Below are positions 1-13,590 of a stretch of DNA of 64,000 bases, piece after piece; position 1 is the stretch's first letter, and every line of letters starts with the position of its first letter. A model generated the notes under the pieces. The model made no database searches. It was not told where the DNA came from and was given only the letters and a program-made list of their open reading frames with translations. The DNA is from Thamnaconus septentrionalis (taxonomy: Eukaryota; Chordata; Actinopteri; Tetraodontiformes; Monacanthidae), in NCBI GenBank assembly GCA_009823395.1, contig CM020507.1, forward strand, positions 1,727,501-1,791,500, in the 5' to 3' direction. The position numbers were made by a program, and so were the translations under genes.

Positions 1-499
1 CACCCCCTTGTCGAGATGTTGAAGTGTGCCTGTATCTTGACCTCTGACCTGTGTCCTCATTAAAAACCTGCTGTCACCCCGGGCGACGCCTGGCTCACCT
101 GCCTCTGTTTGTCGCCCCCGGCCAGCCGGTCGTCAGGGCGGTGGGGAACGGAGGCGGCTCAGCTGCGGATCTGCGTGAATGGCCGCCGCCGCCGCCGCCT
201 CTTATCTGCTCTTTAATTTCCTGCAGCGGGCCGTTCCTTTGTCGGGGCGACGGCGGCCGAGGGTGGAAACGCAAACAGGAAGCGGACGAGACGCTGACAG
301 ATTCCCTTTGACGGGACTCACTGATTTCATTAACTTTTAGTCCAGATACCTGCGTTGAGCGCATGACGGAAAACCTCCAACCCAGGTCTCATGGTTCAAA
401 CAAACTACAGCAGCAGGGGAGTTGGCGGTTCAAAGAAAAAGAAAAGAAAGAATTCATTTCAGGACTTCCGCCCCTCGATTGATGTCATTTCTTCAAACC

Positions 500-556
500 G
501 CGGGTCGGATTAAAATGATTAACGGAAGCGTGGCCCTCGGGCCGTAGTTTTGCCGA
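500..556. mobile_element. hAT-like non-autonomous element terminus (copy A)
   Basis: The sequence runs from a GGGTCGGATTAAAATG-type motif to GGCCCTCGGGCCGTAGTTTTGCC. This resembles the GGCCGGATTAAAA...GGGCCGTAGTTTGCCCA terminus of common vertebrate non-autonomous hAT elements. No partner terminus is visible nearby, so it is a fragment. The family is assigned from memory of the terminal motif. Confidence 0.4.
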
Positions 557-1529
557 TGCCTGATCAGGAGAGTCAACAGTGAAGCCCATTCGCCAGTCAA
601 AGTACTGTTACACACAACACAGGGCAGCAGATCCAAACCCCTGAGTTCATCTGATTCCATCTCTAACCAGCTCAGATCAGGCCAGCGACTCAAGACTGCA
701 GCTTTTAATCTTCAGATTTGTTTTTTTTTATTAATTAAAGTTCACCACTGATTAACAACTGAATCACATTCTCGAACAAGTCATCGTGGAAAATTAAAGT
801 GAACAAAGGAGGAAAAACAAAAGAAAAAAAAAAACACACAACGCAGAGCTCGGCTCTTTCGTTGGGTCCCAGCGGAACAAAGTGTTCCAAACGAACGCCA
901 CGAGCTAACTAGCCTGTGGAAATCAAAGTGTGAGCGCTTAGCGTCCTTTCACTCAAGCAGCCACGCAGAGGCTGATGGCAGCGCCGACGCCCTTACACAC
1001 CGGCAATGGGAACAAGCGACGAAAAATAAAAACCCTGAAAAGCTCATTTTTTCACCCAGCGCAGCGCGCGTGAGGCCAATACGAGTGTAAAATCTGATAA
1101 AGTCTGGCGCCCGTTCTTTTTTCTTGTTCTTGAGAGAGGAGATGGTTGAGTTCAAACCGGCGATCCAGGAGATGAATATTTTTACCCAGTGAAATTCGGC
1201 CAGTGTTTTCGAACGACCCTCGGACAATTGGAAGGAACGGCTCCGCCAACGGGCTGCTTTGCAGTGCCAACACTGTTTTGATTGGTCAGAGGTCCAGCCG
1301 CTGGCCTTTTTGCCTTGGCAAAATTCAACACAAGGATTTAAAAAAATAACAGACGCTTTTTTACCGGTGGAATTTTGTCGTCCGGTGTTGAAGGTTGCAT
1401 TGCACCTCAAGAGCTTTTTTTTTTTTTTAAAAAGTGAATTATTCACATCGCACATCCCCCCCCCTGGTGTGTAAGGACCATCAGAGCGTTGGAGCTCCTC
1501 GTCCAACCAAACAGCAGAAAGTCTCAGGT

Positions 1530-2020
1530 TCAACCGGAGGTCTGCGCCAGCGGCTCCGTCGCCCGGGGGTCCTCATCGCCGAGTGGCGTTTGCTGTGGCA
1601 GCTGTGGCGGCTGTGGCGGCTGTGGCGGCTGTGGCGGCGGCGACCAATGAGCAGCACCTCCTGTTTGTAGACGGTGGCGCCCCCTGTGGTCTTCTGCTTG
1701 CTGTAGCCCATCTGCTTGAGGGTGCGGCGTGCGGTGCGCTCCGAGATGGTCCTGGTCTGCAGGCCCTGGTTGTAGCGGGCCGTGATCTGGGCCACGGTGG
1801 CCTTGCCGCCGTCCCAGCAGCCGGTCCATCCGCCGCTGGCCGCCGACGCCCACCAGGCTTTTCCTGCCGCACAGCCGCCGCCCGCTGGACGCCTTTCTCG
1901 CCGCCGCCCACCCCCGGCACACCCTGGAGACGGTGGTGCGCGAAGCCCAGCAGCTCCACCGCCTGGGAGAGGCTCAGGCTGCCCGCCTGGCGCCCACCAC
2001 CATCCCGCTACCAAAGTCAC
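1530..2020 (-). pseudogene. Degenerate Tc1/mariner-type transposase N-terminus (copy A)
   Basis: This is the copy A counterpart of the ORF at 8683-9201. Peptide blocks such as KATVAQITARYNQG and SERTARRTLKQMGYSKQ remain, but they are spread over different minus-strand frames because of several small indels between about 1790 and 2020. The first helix-turn-helix is lost as a continuous frame. The sequence is too similar to copy B for slow decay, so the lesions are either recent or sequencing errors. Confidence 0.7.
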
Positions 2021-2467
2021 TCAGGTCCCCTTTCTTCCCATCCTGGCCCCCGCGCTGTCACCACCACCTCCACCGCCTCCGCCCCTAAACTCTGGGCGTC
2101 CGTCCTGGAAAAAGACGTGAAGTGATTGATGAGCACCGCAGGAAATAAATAATGCGTAAAAACAACAATTTCTTCATTTAAAGATTTTAACGCAATGTAT
2201 TTTTTTTTTTTTTTTTTAGTTCAATCTTCATAATTGATTGGGGTCTGCACAACAATGTTGACAGGGAATGGACAACTAGGAGAAGCAACAAAAGTGTAAA
2301 TATTACAATAAAGAATATTGTGATGTCACAACATTGAGTTGCATTTGGCCAATCACAAGAGGTTCCAAACATTTGTGGATTTTTTCCTAAAACGTGTAGT
2401 TTTGTTTTGCTTTGTAAAACTGACAACCGAAAATACTGTAATTATGGACTTTCTTTAATTATGTGTA

Positions 2468-2501
<34 letters not shown>

Positions 2502-2855
2502 TGAGAGAGATTCATAGACAGGCAGACAGACCCTCCTGAATCTTGCCGGATGTTCTTGTGCTTCTGACGCCGCCTCAATATTATGTCGCCACTGGGGTTG
2601 ACTCAGTATCATTGAAAAATATTAGTAGGTCATAATAGATTCTCCGGTCAATGCGCTGAAACATCTGGCTACCGCAGTCATCACCGAAGGCGGTGGCTAC
2701 AGCGACAAGAAGCTTAAATGAAAACACATCATCTCGCAGACTGTGTGTGTGTGTGTGTGTGATATCTGCAGGTATGGCCTTTCCTCCCTGCCAGTATTTC
2801 CTACCTGCTAGGAATAAACCTCATTGGTCTGCTCATGCCATCAAGATGGGACGGC

Positions 2856-2890
<35 letters not shown>

Positions 2891-3044
2891 AGTGTGTGTG
2901 AGAGTGTGAGTGTAGGTAGACTGCTTACTCAGCCACAGACTGAGTGGGACGGTTGTTAAAGGTTTGTTCTTTAGGTGGTTCTTGCTCCATGCTGGGGATA
3001 ACCAATGCTAAGGCCAGTCTGCTGTGTGTAAGTGCAACATCCAT

Positions 3045-3690
3045 CTGTTCATCCATCCAACCATCCATCCATCCATCTGTTCATCCATCCAACCATCCAT
3101 CCATCCATCTGTTCATCCATCCAACCATCCATCCATCCATCCATCCATCCATCCATCCAACCATCCATCTGTTCATCCATCCAACCATCCATCCATCCAT
3201 CCATCCATCCATCCATCCAACCATCTGTTCATCCATCCAAATGTTCATCCATCCATCCATCTGTTCATCCATCCAACCATCCATCCATCCATCTGTTCAT
3301 CCATCCAACCATCCATCCATCCATCTGTTCATCCATCCAACCATCCATCCATCCATCTGTTCATCCATCCATCCATCCAAATCATCCATCTGTTCATATC
3401 CATATCCAACTACTCCGCTCCATCCATCTGTTCCATCCAACCATCCATCTATCTATTCATCCAACCTTTTCATTTGTCTGTCCATCCATCCATCCAACCA
3501 TCCATCCAACCATCCTTTCATCTGTTCATCCATCCATCCATTCATCCATCCAGTATCTGTTCGTCCATCCATCCATCCATCCATCCATCCATCTGTTCAT
3601 CCATCCATCCATCCAACCATCCTTTCATCCATCCAACCATCCATCTATCTATGATCCATCCATTCATCTATACTAATTTGTCCATCCATC
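3045..3690. repeat. (ATCC)n tetranucleotide array
   Basis: About 640 bp of imperfect CATC/ATCC repeats, interspersed with CTGTT and CAAC variants giving a loose 20-30-bp higher-order pattern. It is open in all plus-strand frames because a tetranucleotide shifts through them, producing long Ser-Ile-His-Pro ORFs that are not genes. It lies just upstream of the first visible slc18a1 exon. Confidence 0.95.
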
Positions 3691-3761
3691 CTGGACTAAA
3701 TAAAGTGTCTAATCATTTTAAGTGTATTGTATGCGTGTGTGTGTGTGTGTGTGTGCCTCAG

Positions 3762-4064
3762 GTCCCTTTGCCACAAATGTCTATTCACGGTCCGATTGGA
3801 CCAAAGCGGAGGGTCTGGAGCTACGCCATGGGTGACTGTCAGCATGTATCACCCGGGGAAACAGGGGATTGTGGGTAGCAGCGATGCAGGGGATTGTGTA
3901 TGACTCAGTGCCGTGACCCTGCGTCATGTGACCCGTAGGTATGCTATCGGATCTCCCGCGATGGCCAATGGCGGGCTACTTGGTGGACATTCGCCCCACG
4001 CCTCCGCTCACGGCAGCTGCCTCACGCCATCGCTGGACGGGCCCTGTAATGGGCTTCGCCATCG

Positions 4065-4112
<48 letters not shown>

Positions 4113-5390
4113 GGCTGGGTGGATTAGTATATTTATGTTACAAGCATGATTCCCAGTGTTGAGTTGTTCTCTCGCATGAAACCAGACTGATGTTGACGAC
4201 ATGCTAGTGGCTAGTGGCGCTATAGCATTGCTTTGACAAGGCATCACTTATATTAACATCAATAGCTGCGTTTCCATGACCCCTAGAGTTGCGCAAAACC
4301 CAAATATGGCCATAAAACCAAACAGCTCGGCTTGGAAAAACCTCTCAAATGTGCTGAAAGGTTTTGACGCCATCAGGTGGTTTTCACACGATCCAGAGAG
4401 AGGAATATCGCAAAATGAGCAGTGAAAATGGCGCCAGTGATTGGACGGAGGAGGAGACAGAATGTTTTTTTTACAAGTCATCAAAGAGAAAAATAGAACA
4501 AGCATTCTGGACAGCAAACAAAGGTTATTCTCAGAGAATTACAGCTTATGGCTTCATACCATTCTATCGGAAACCCCTGCAAATCACAATTGTACTTTGT
4601 CGAAATTTTGAGAATAATATAGAATATATTTATAAAAACTGTCATGGATTTGCAGCCACGGTTTGGTTTGTGTAAAGTTTCTCTAACAACTCATTAAAAA
4701 GTGTCATTAACAAAATAGCAACAACACGATCCCACAAAAAACATCAAAAATAAATAAACACCGTGATTTAAAGCCTGATGAACTCGTGTTTTTTTTAACG
4801 GTCTTTTCGTCCTGTGTGTGTGATTCCAGGACCGTCCACTGGGGGCGCCCTGGTGCAGGCGGTGGGATTCCCCTGCCTCATGGTCTTCATCGGGGTCATC
4901 AACATCCTGTACGCACCGCTGTGCATCCTGTTATGGAACCCCACCGTCCGAGAGGAGAAAATGGTGAGTGGTGGCGTCGCCCGAGGATCGAATTCCCGAC
5001 CTGGCCGGAATTCCTGACCTGGCCAGAATTCCTCGACCTGGCCGAATTCCTCCTCCACTCACTGCTCCTCCTGGACCTCCCTGAATGACTTCCCTGATCC
5101 CCAGACCTGTTTCAAAGCTGCGCCTGGTCACCTGTCACGTGACCGCAGCGACTCAAACACACTGCGGTGGTGTGCAGTGCAGCGGCAGGTCCGGACACAT
5201 CCTGCAGGAAGCGTGTGTGTGCCTGCCTGTGAGTGTGTGTGTGCGGCGAGTGTGTGTCTTTGATGCTGAATCCGAGGTGTTAAGGCTGTTTGTGTGAAGT
5301 CATTACACAGTGATTAGACTGATCACAGATCAGAGGCTGCAGAGGAAACATTTCTGAGCTCTCTAATACACCTAGATTACACTGATTATC

Positions 5391-5424
<34 letters not shown>

Positions 5425-5540
5425 GCAGGCGATTATCGACCAGGGTGTGTGATGCACAGGAAAAGCTACAACACGCAGAAGGAAAGCCGTGAATTTCCTC
5501 TGAGCGACTACAGTGAAGAAGAAGAGACGGGGAGTGACGC
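3762..5540 (+). CDS. slc18a1: Vesicular monoamine transporter, 3' exons (SLC18A1-like)
   Basis: Four C-terminal exons, approximately 3762-3831, 3939-4064, 4830-4963 and 5429-5540, each with AG/GT borders. Exon 3 is clean and encodes [14 protein letters not shown]...[11 protein letters not shown]...REEKM, the last transmembrane helices of a VMAT-type proton/amine antiporter of synaptic and secretory vesicles. Exon 2 keeps GYLVDIR and MGFAIG, but the stretch between them is scrambled by small indels and substitutions. Exon 1 keeps VPFATNVY then drifts out of frame. The last exon gives the acidic tail [17 protein letters not shown] after a one-base deletion. IGPSTGG and the REFPL tail resemble SLC18A1 more than SLC18A2. 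The tail runs into a CA repeat, so the stop is uncertain. Upstream exons must lie left of the window, beyond duplication copy A. Confidence 0.8.
4262..4700. other. Intron 3 sequence of the slc18a1-like gene; possible dispersed repeat
   Basis: This intron stretch begins with AGCTGCGTTTCCATGACC, a phrase often seen at the ends of fish non-autonomous DNA elements, and continues AT-rich with no splice-bounded coding sequence. I could not find a matching inverted terminus, so the element call is tentative. Confidence 0.3.
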
Positions 5541-5747
5541 ACACACACACACACCACACCGCAGGCAAACACACACGCACACCACACCACACCACTACAC
5601 ACACACACGCACCTGAGGTCACCCATGTTGTTGTGATGTTGTAGGTTCCGTTATCAGACTTCCTGTCAGGACAGAGCAGACACGTGGACATGTGAAACCT
5701 GTAGTTTGGGATGTTTTTCGGAATGCCGGGAACACACACCTTGTTTT

Positions 5748-5786
<39 letters not shown>

Positions 5787-7133
5787 GACCACGCAAACCC
5801 CTCCAGTTGTGCAAATTTTACAGGAACCATAACATGTTGTGCACCACTGTCACAGATTTCACCTTTTCCGACCTGACCGCCTGATCTGAACTCCGGGAAA
5901 AAGAAGAAAATGCACGGTAGTTTGACAAACACGGAGCTCCAGAGAGAAGCGTGCTGTTATTGATCATTCTAATGAGAATTTAGACAAAAACCTCTTCTGT
6001 GGGAGCGACTTGTCCGGTGATTTGGCATTGGCGCCTCTAAATTAGCGATAGCAGCGAGCTAACAGTCATCCTGGCGGCTTTGCCTCAACGTTTGTTTTTC
6101 CTGAAACCGAAACTGTCGTCCGTTGAATGCGACTCAAACCCCCCCCCATAACCCTCTTCCCCCAACATGCCAAAGCTTTACAAGTGTTTACATTAAAAGC
6201 CATGTCAAAGTGTATAACATCCTGCTAATGTTTCTGTGTGAAGCTGCTATGGAAGCTAAAGCTAACGTTTTCTTTAAAAAAAACAAACAAACAAACAAAA
6301 AAAAACTGAAACCAAAAAAAGAAAAAAAAAAAACCTTCCCAGCATTTTTCCCTCTGCTTGTCGAGCCTCGGGTCGTAGTTCCGTTGACCTCGCCAGTCAG
6401 GAATCAGCAGCCCCGGAATCTTTTGCTTCGGTGGCGGCGTGGCTGCAGTGTTGCCGACTGTCACTCAGAAGAATCACGGAGGCCTCCTGCAGCGCTCGGG
6501 GCAGCGAGCATCACAGGCCGGTGGCTCCCAGCAGCGGCCAATCACAACTTAGAATAGGGTTTCAAAAAAAATGACATGGTTTGCATAGTTTGAACTGCTT
6601 TGTTCCCAATAGACATTAGAAATAAACTGAATAATAATAATTAATAACAATAATAATAATTATTATTATTATTATTACTATTATTATTATTATTTATTAA
6701 ATAAACTGAATGATTAAATTGCATTGAATTGTTTTAATTGAACAGATTTTTGCACAACAGTCAATACAGTGCAGGATGGAGGCTTTACAAAGGAATGAAA
6801 TTAATAAAGCTGAAAAGAACCAGCGACAATACGGCACCGATTGTCAAATACGGGACAATGGTGTGTTTTAAGGCCGGTTTGGCAACTGTTGCAAAGAGCG
6901 TCGCCACATTCAGTCCAGATTTTCTCCCAGCTGAGATTCCGCCGCTCCGACGGCCCGAGTTGTGAGGTCCGCAGCTCCTTCCTTCCCCTTCGCAGCAACA
7001 CTTCCATCAGCAGCTCCATCAGTGCTCATTAAAAAACAAACCTGTGCTCGCTCCCCTTCCTGCGAGTTCTTTTTCCAATTCCCTTTGCCGTTGATTAGAT
7101 CCTCGCACTATTGTGCCATGTCACTCTGCCTGT
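5541..7133. other. Non-coding interval between slc18a1-like gene and duplication copy B
   Basis: Contains CA repeats at 5537-5612 and 5749-5780, A-rich tracts at 6275-6340, and an (AAT/ATT)n repeat at about 6632-6700 that could fold back on itself. No coding exons or RNA genes were recognised. The last 200 bp before 7134 probably also precede copy A, but that lies outside the window. Confidence 0.6.
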
Positions 7134-7629
7134 CACCCCCTTGTCGAGATGTTGAAGTGTGCCTGTATCTTGACCTCTGACCTGTGTCCTCATTAAAAAC
7201 CTGCTGTCACCCCGGGCGACGCCTGGCTCACCTGCCTCTGTTTGTCGCCCCCGGCCAGCCGGTCGTCAGGGCGGTGGGGACGAGGCGGCTCAGCTGCGGA
7301 TCTGCGTGAATGGCCGCCGCCGCCGCCGCCTCTTATCTGCTCTTTAATTTCCTGCAGCGGGCCGTTCCTTTGTCGGGGCGACGGCGGCCGAGGGTGGAAA
7401 CGCAAACAGGAAGCGGACGAGACGCTGACAGATTCCCTTTGACGGGACTCACTGATTTCATTAACTTTTAGTCCAGATACCTGCGTTGAGCGCGTGACGG
7501 AAAACCTCCAACCCAGGTCTCATGGTTCAAACAAACTACAGCAGCAGGGGAGTTGGCGGTTCAAAGAAAAAAGAAAAGAAAGAATTCATTTCAGGACTTC
7601 CGTCCTCGATTGATGTCATTTCTTCAAAT

Positions 7630-7704
7630 CCGGCGGGCCGGATTAAAATGATTAACGGGCTGCGTGTGGCCCTCGGGCCGTAGTTTTGCCGATGCCTGAT
7701 CAGG
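7630..7704. mobile_element. hAT-like non-autonomous element terminus (copy B)
   Basis: Copy B version of the fragment at 500-556 and better preserved: GCGGGCCGGATTAAAATG followed by CCCTCGGGCCGTAGTTTTGCC. The opposite type of terminus (GGGCAGACTACGGCCCGCGG) is seen at 63091-63125, which supports the same repeat class. Confidence 0.45.
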
Positions 7705-8682
7705 AGAGTCAACAGTGAAGCCCATTCGCCAGTCAAAGTACTGTTACACACAACACAGGGCAGCAGATCCAAACCCTGAGTTCATCTGATTCCATCTCTA
7801 ACCAGCTCAGATCAGGCCAGCGACTGCGACTGCAGCTTTTAATCTTCAGATTTGTTTTTTTTTATTAATTAAAGTTCACCACTGATTAACAACTGAATCA
7901 CATTCTCGAACAAGTCATCGTGGAAAATTAAAGTGAACAAAGGAGGAAAAACAAAAGAAAAAAAAAAAACACACAACGCAGAGCTCGGCTCTTTCGTTTT
8001 CGTCCCAGCGGAACAAAGTGTTCCAAACGAACGCTACGAGCTAACTAGCCTGTGGAAATCAAAGTGTGAGCGCTAGCGTCGTCCTTTCACTCAAGCAGCC
8101 ACGCAGAGGCTGATGGCAGCGTCGACGTCCTTACACACCGGGCAATGGGAACAAGCGACGTAAAAATAAACCCTGGAAAAGCTCATTTTTTCGCCGGCAG
8201 ATTTTTCCCGTACGCAGCCAGCGTGAGGCCAATACGAGTGTAAAATCTGATAAAGTCTGGCGCCCGTTCTTTTTTCTTGTTCTTGAGAGAGGAGATGGTT
8301 GAGTTCAAACCGGCGATCCAGGAGATGAAAATTTTTACCCAGTGAAATTCGGCCAGTGTTTTCGAACGACCCTCGGACAATTGGAAGGAACGGCTCCGCC
8401 AACGGGCTGCTTTGCAGTGCCAACACTGTTTTGATTGGTCAGAGGTCCAGCCGCTGGCCTTTTTGCCTTGGCAAAATTCAACACAAGGATTTAAAAAAAT
8501 AACAGACGCTTTTTCGCTCGGTGGGAATTTTGCCGTCGGTGTTGAAGGTTGCATTGCACCTCAAGAGCTTTTTTTTTTTTTTAAAAAGTGAATTATTCAC
8601 ATCGCACATCCCCCCCCCGGTGTGTAAGGACCATCAGAGCGTTGGAGCTCCTCGTCCAACCAAACAGCAGAAAGTCTCAGGT

Positions 8683-9201
8683 TCAACCGGAGGTCTGCGC
8701 CAGCGGCTCCGTCGCCCGGGGGTCCTCATCGCCGAGTGGCGTTTGCTGTGGCAGCTGTGGCGGCTGTGGCGGCTGTGGCGGCTGTGGCGGCGGCGACTCA
8801 ATGAGCAGCACCTCCTGTTTGTAGACGGTGGCGCCCCCTGTGGTCTTCTGCTTGCTGTAGCCCATCTGCTTGAGGGTGCGGCGTGCGGTGCGCTCCGAGA
8901 TGGTCCTGGTCTGCAGGCCCTGGTTGTAGCGGGCCGTGATCTGGGCCACGGTGGCCTTGCCGTCGTCCTGCAGCAGCCGGTCCATCCGCCGCTGGCCGCC
9001 GACGTCCACCAGGCTTTTCCTGCCGCACAGCCGCCGCCCGCTGGACGTCTTCTCGCCGTCGCTCCACTCCCGGTACACCCTGGAGACGGTGGTGCGCGAG
9101 AAGCCCAGCAGCTCCACCGTCTGGGAGAGGCTCAGGCCGGCCCGCCTGGCGCCCACCACCATCCCGCGCTCAAAGTCACTCAGGTCCCCTTTCTTCCCCA
9201 T
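8683..9201 (-). CDS. Tc1/mariner-type transposase N-terminal DNA-binding ORF lacking the DDE domain
   Basis: A 172-residue ORF starting MGKKGDLSDFERGMVVGARR, the typical beginning of fish Tc1 transposases. Residues 1-60 form the first helix-turn-helix (LLGFSRTTVSRVYREW). Residues 65-125 form the second, paired-like half (GRKSLVDVGGQRR, then QITARYNQG and SERTARRTLKQMGY). Full Tc1 transposases run to about 340 residues with a DDE catalytic domain. Here homology stops after the second helix-turn-helix, and the ORF continues about 45 residues into a Pro/Gln tail encoded by a 9-bp CTGTGGCGG-type repeat. It cannot catalyse transposition alone. It is very GC-rich and lies in the duplicated block. 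It is either a truncated relic or a captured DNA-binding domain; the sequence cannot decide which. Confidence 0.75.
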   Translation of the reverse strand: MGKKGDLSDFERGMVVGARRAGLSLSQTVELLGFSRTTVSRVYREWSDGEKTSSGRRLCGRKSLVDVGGQRRMDRLLQDDGKATVAQITARYNQGLQTRTISERTARRTLKQMGYSKQKTTGGATVYKQEVLLIESPPPQPPQPPQPPQLPQQTPLGDEDPRATEPLAQTSG

Positions 9202-9617
9202 CCTGGCCCCCCGCTGTCACCACCACCTCCACCGCCTCCGCCCCAAACTCTGCGTCCGTCCTGGAAAAGACGTGAAGTGATTGATGAGCGACCGCAGGAA
9301 ACAACAATGCGTAAAAAAAACAATTTCTTCATTTAAAGATTTTAACGCAAATGTATTTTTTTTTTTTTTTAGTTCAATCTTCATAATTGATTGGGGTCTG
9401 CACAACAATGTTGACAGGGAATGGACAACTAGGAGAAGCAACAAAAGTGTAAATATTACAATAAAGAATATTGTGATGTCACAACATTGAGTTGCATTTG
9501 GCCAATCACAAGAGGTTCCAAACATTTGTGGATTTTTTTTTCCTAAAACGTGTAGTTTTGTTTTGCTTTGTAAAACTGACAACTGAAATACTGTAATTAT
9601 GGACTTTCTTTAATTAT

Positions 9618-9662
<45 letters not shown>

Positions 9663-9908
9663 TGAGAGAGATTCATAGACAGGCAGACAGACCCTCCTGA
9701 ATCTTGCCGGGATGTTCTTGTGCTTCTGACGCCGCCTCAATATTATGTCGCCACTGGGGTTGACTCAGTATCATTGAAAATATTAGCAGGTCATAATAGA
9801 TTCTCCGGTCAATGCGCTGAAACATCTGGCTACCGCAGTCATCACCGAAGGCGGTGGCTACAGCGACAAGAAGCTTAAATGAAAACACATCATCCCCGCC
9901 CAGACTGC

Positions 9909-9999
9909 ACCAACCGGAAGTGGTTAAAACTGCTGTTATTTGAGTCGTTCTCACCTGTTGAGGACACAGACGCACCGTCGGCAGGGAGCATCTACCATC

Positions 10000-10043
<44 letters not shown>

Positions 10044-10377
10044 CCGCTGGACGGGAACACCGACTTCCGTCTGAGCAGTGACATTCAACTTCCGGTGATA
10101 CGGCCATCGCGCTCAGAGCGCCCTCTTTTGCTCACGTACTGCAACAAAAACGTGACGAGCGAAGCGAAATCGTGTTGTTCTTCACGTCCGTAAAACGCGT
10201 AAACCCGAACCGAAGAAATATATTGATATATTTAATTAATTAACGTGAAATTAATGTTAACTTTCGATGCTCTTGTGGCAGACCAGAGAACTTCCGGTCG
10301 GGCAGCTTAAACAAGGTGCAAAGGCCAGACGGACACGGACATAAACAGACGGGCAGGGGGAAAAAATGACTGTGATC

Positions 10378-10412
<35 letters not shown>

Positions 10413-10500
10413 TAATAGTTAATGTGCTGCAGCGGTTGTGAGCGTGTGGCTAACAGCGGGGTGTTAATTATACATCTTTTCCGAGGGCAGATCACAGTAG

Positions 10501-10536
<36 letters not shown>

Positions 10537-10847
10537 TGAACGGCTTCAAAACATTTCCTCCTCACTTTGAAATGTGAATAAACACACGGGCTCGTCTCTG
10601 CGTTCGCGTGTACGCGCTTGCGAAGCCATCAAAGTGGTATTCAACCCGCTTGTCGAGGCCCTGATGTGGTCATGTCTGTGTAAACATGTAGGAAACAGCT
10701 CGACGCTGATCCGCATAGGAAATAAGAGGGCAAGGAAATATTTTTTGTTTTCTTAAATGTGAATTAACCTGCCACTAATCTCACCGCAACCACTATTTTA
10801 GTCTGAGTCTGATGTCTGTCAACCACAGCCACGTATTCCTTTTGATA

Positions 10848-10904
<57 letters not shown>

Positions 10905-11040
10905 GGTGACATCATAAAGGTGTTTTAACATTGTTTAGTACGCACCAGGAACTTTTTTTGCTCGTCTATATTTTATTTATGGAAACACGTAACCATACTG
11001 CCATGATTTCGTGGTGTATTTTTATGCAATGACAAAACTA

Positions 11041-11078
<38 letters not shown>

Positions 11079-11720
11079 ACTATCTATGTAGAAGTCGTCT
11101 TTAGTTGCAACTGAAGTAAACTCATCTCTTCAGCAGTCACACAGAATATTTCGCTCACTTTGAAAATACATTCTGAGACGGTCGTTGTTTGGTCCACTTC
11201 CTCAGTTCTTTTCTGAAAACATAAAAGTAAACAGATTGTAAAAATGTTCAAAACATGAAATTTCTAGAAAAAAGAAATGTATCTTTTACATTGAAGTTTG
11301 CGACACAGTCTCTTTTGAAACGATAGGACATCGGAACAGCTGCAGCCTGGAGTTTGTTTCCGTCCGGACGTATTTCTCCGCCCACAGCGGCTCCTTCCTG
11401 TTACACTTCAGACGCTCTCTGTTGTGTGTGCCGGGAATTTTAATCCTACGTCGCGGAGCCAGACGGCAGTTGTCTGTTCTAAGGTCAGTTCCAATCATTT
11501 TAAACTCTTTATTTTTCTGACTAAATTTACGATTAGAAGAGTGACTTCAACTACCCGCAGGCCCGAGAGGCGTGATGGGAACTTAGCGGCTAAAACAAAC
11601 AGTGAAGTCCGGCTTGATCTGATTTCAGTCGAAATGTAACATTAATTAACACAAGACATGGACACACACCGGATGTCCGGTAATATGAGGGGAAACTACC
11701 TACTTCCTGATTGCATGTCA
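9909..11720. other. Non-coding interval upstream of tti2
   Basis: Simple repeats are CA at 9999-10037, TAA at 10378-10411, CA at 10502-10532, CA at 10850-10902 and TATC at 11041-11088. No recognisable coding exon. The last few hundred bases before 11720 are where the tti2 promoter and 5' UTR should lie, but no core element stands out. Confidence 0.6.
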
Positions 11721-11833
11721 CGTGTCACAACAGAGCAAGTTGGCTTGGAGAGTTTCCTCCATCCAGGTTCTGACTCGGATCTACGCTGGTCTGCCTGTTC
11801 TCTCTCTCCTCGTCTCCTGCTCTCCTCCCCAGT

Positions 11834-13589
<1,756 letters not shown>

Positions 13590-13590
<1 letters not shown>

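Larger units (their letters stand above)
1..2743. repeat. Direct duplication, copy A (left edge outside window)
   Basis: This block matches 7134-9908 along its whole length in the same orientation; base 1 aligns with base 7134. The match ends where copy A runs into a TG repeat near 2743. The copies are nearly identical. Most differences are one- or two-base indels in homopolymers or GC-rich stretches, plus a small loss in the Tc1-like ORF of copy A. That pattern fits either a very recent duplication or the same locus assembled twice with different read accuracy. Contents: GC-rich sequence at 1-310, a hAT-like terminus near 500-556, the degenerate Tc1-like ORF at 1530-2020, and AT-rich sequence from 2120 to 2460. 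Confidence 0.9.
7134..9908. repeat. Direct duplication, copy B
   Basis: Second copy of the block at 1-2743. The left boundary cannot be defined because copy A starts at the window edge; the right boundary is near 9908, after which the copies diverge (TG repeat in A, unique sequence in B). Copy B keeps a longer intact minus-strand reading frame (8683-9201) than copy A, so it is either the less damaged or the more accurately sequenced version. Confidence 0.9.

Noticed and set aside
3024..3878. Plus-strand ORFs of up to 284 residues rich in Ser-Ile-His-Pro
   Set aside because: They are the CATC tetranucleotide array read in successive frames.
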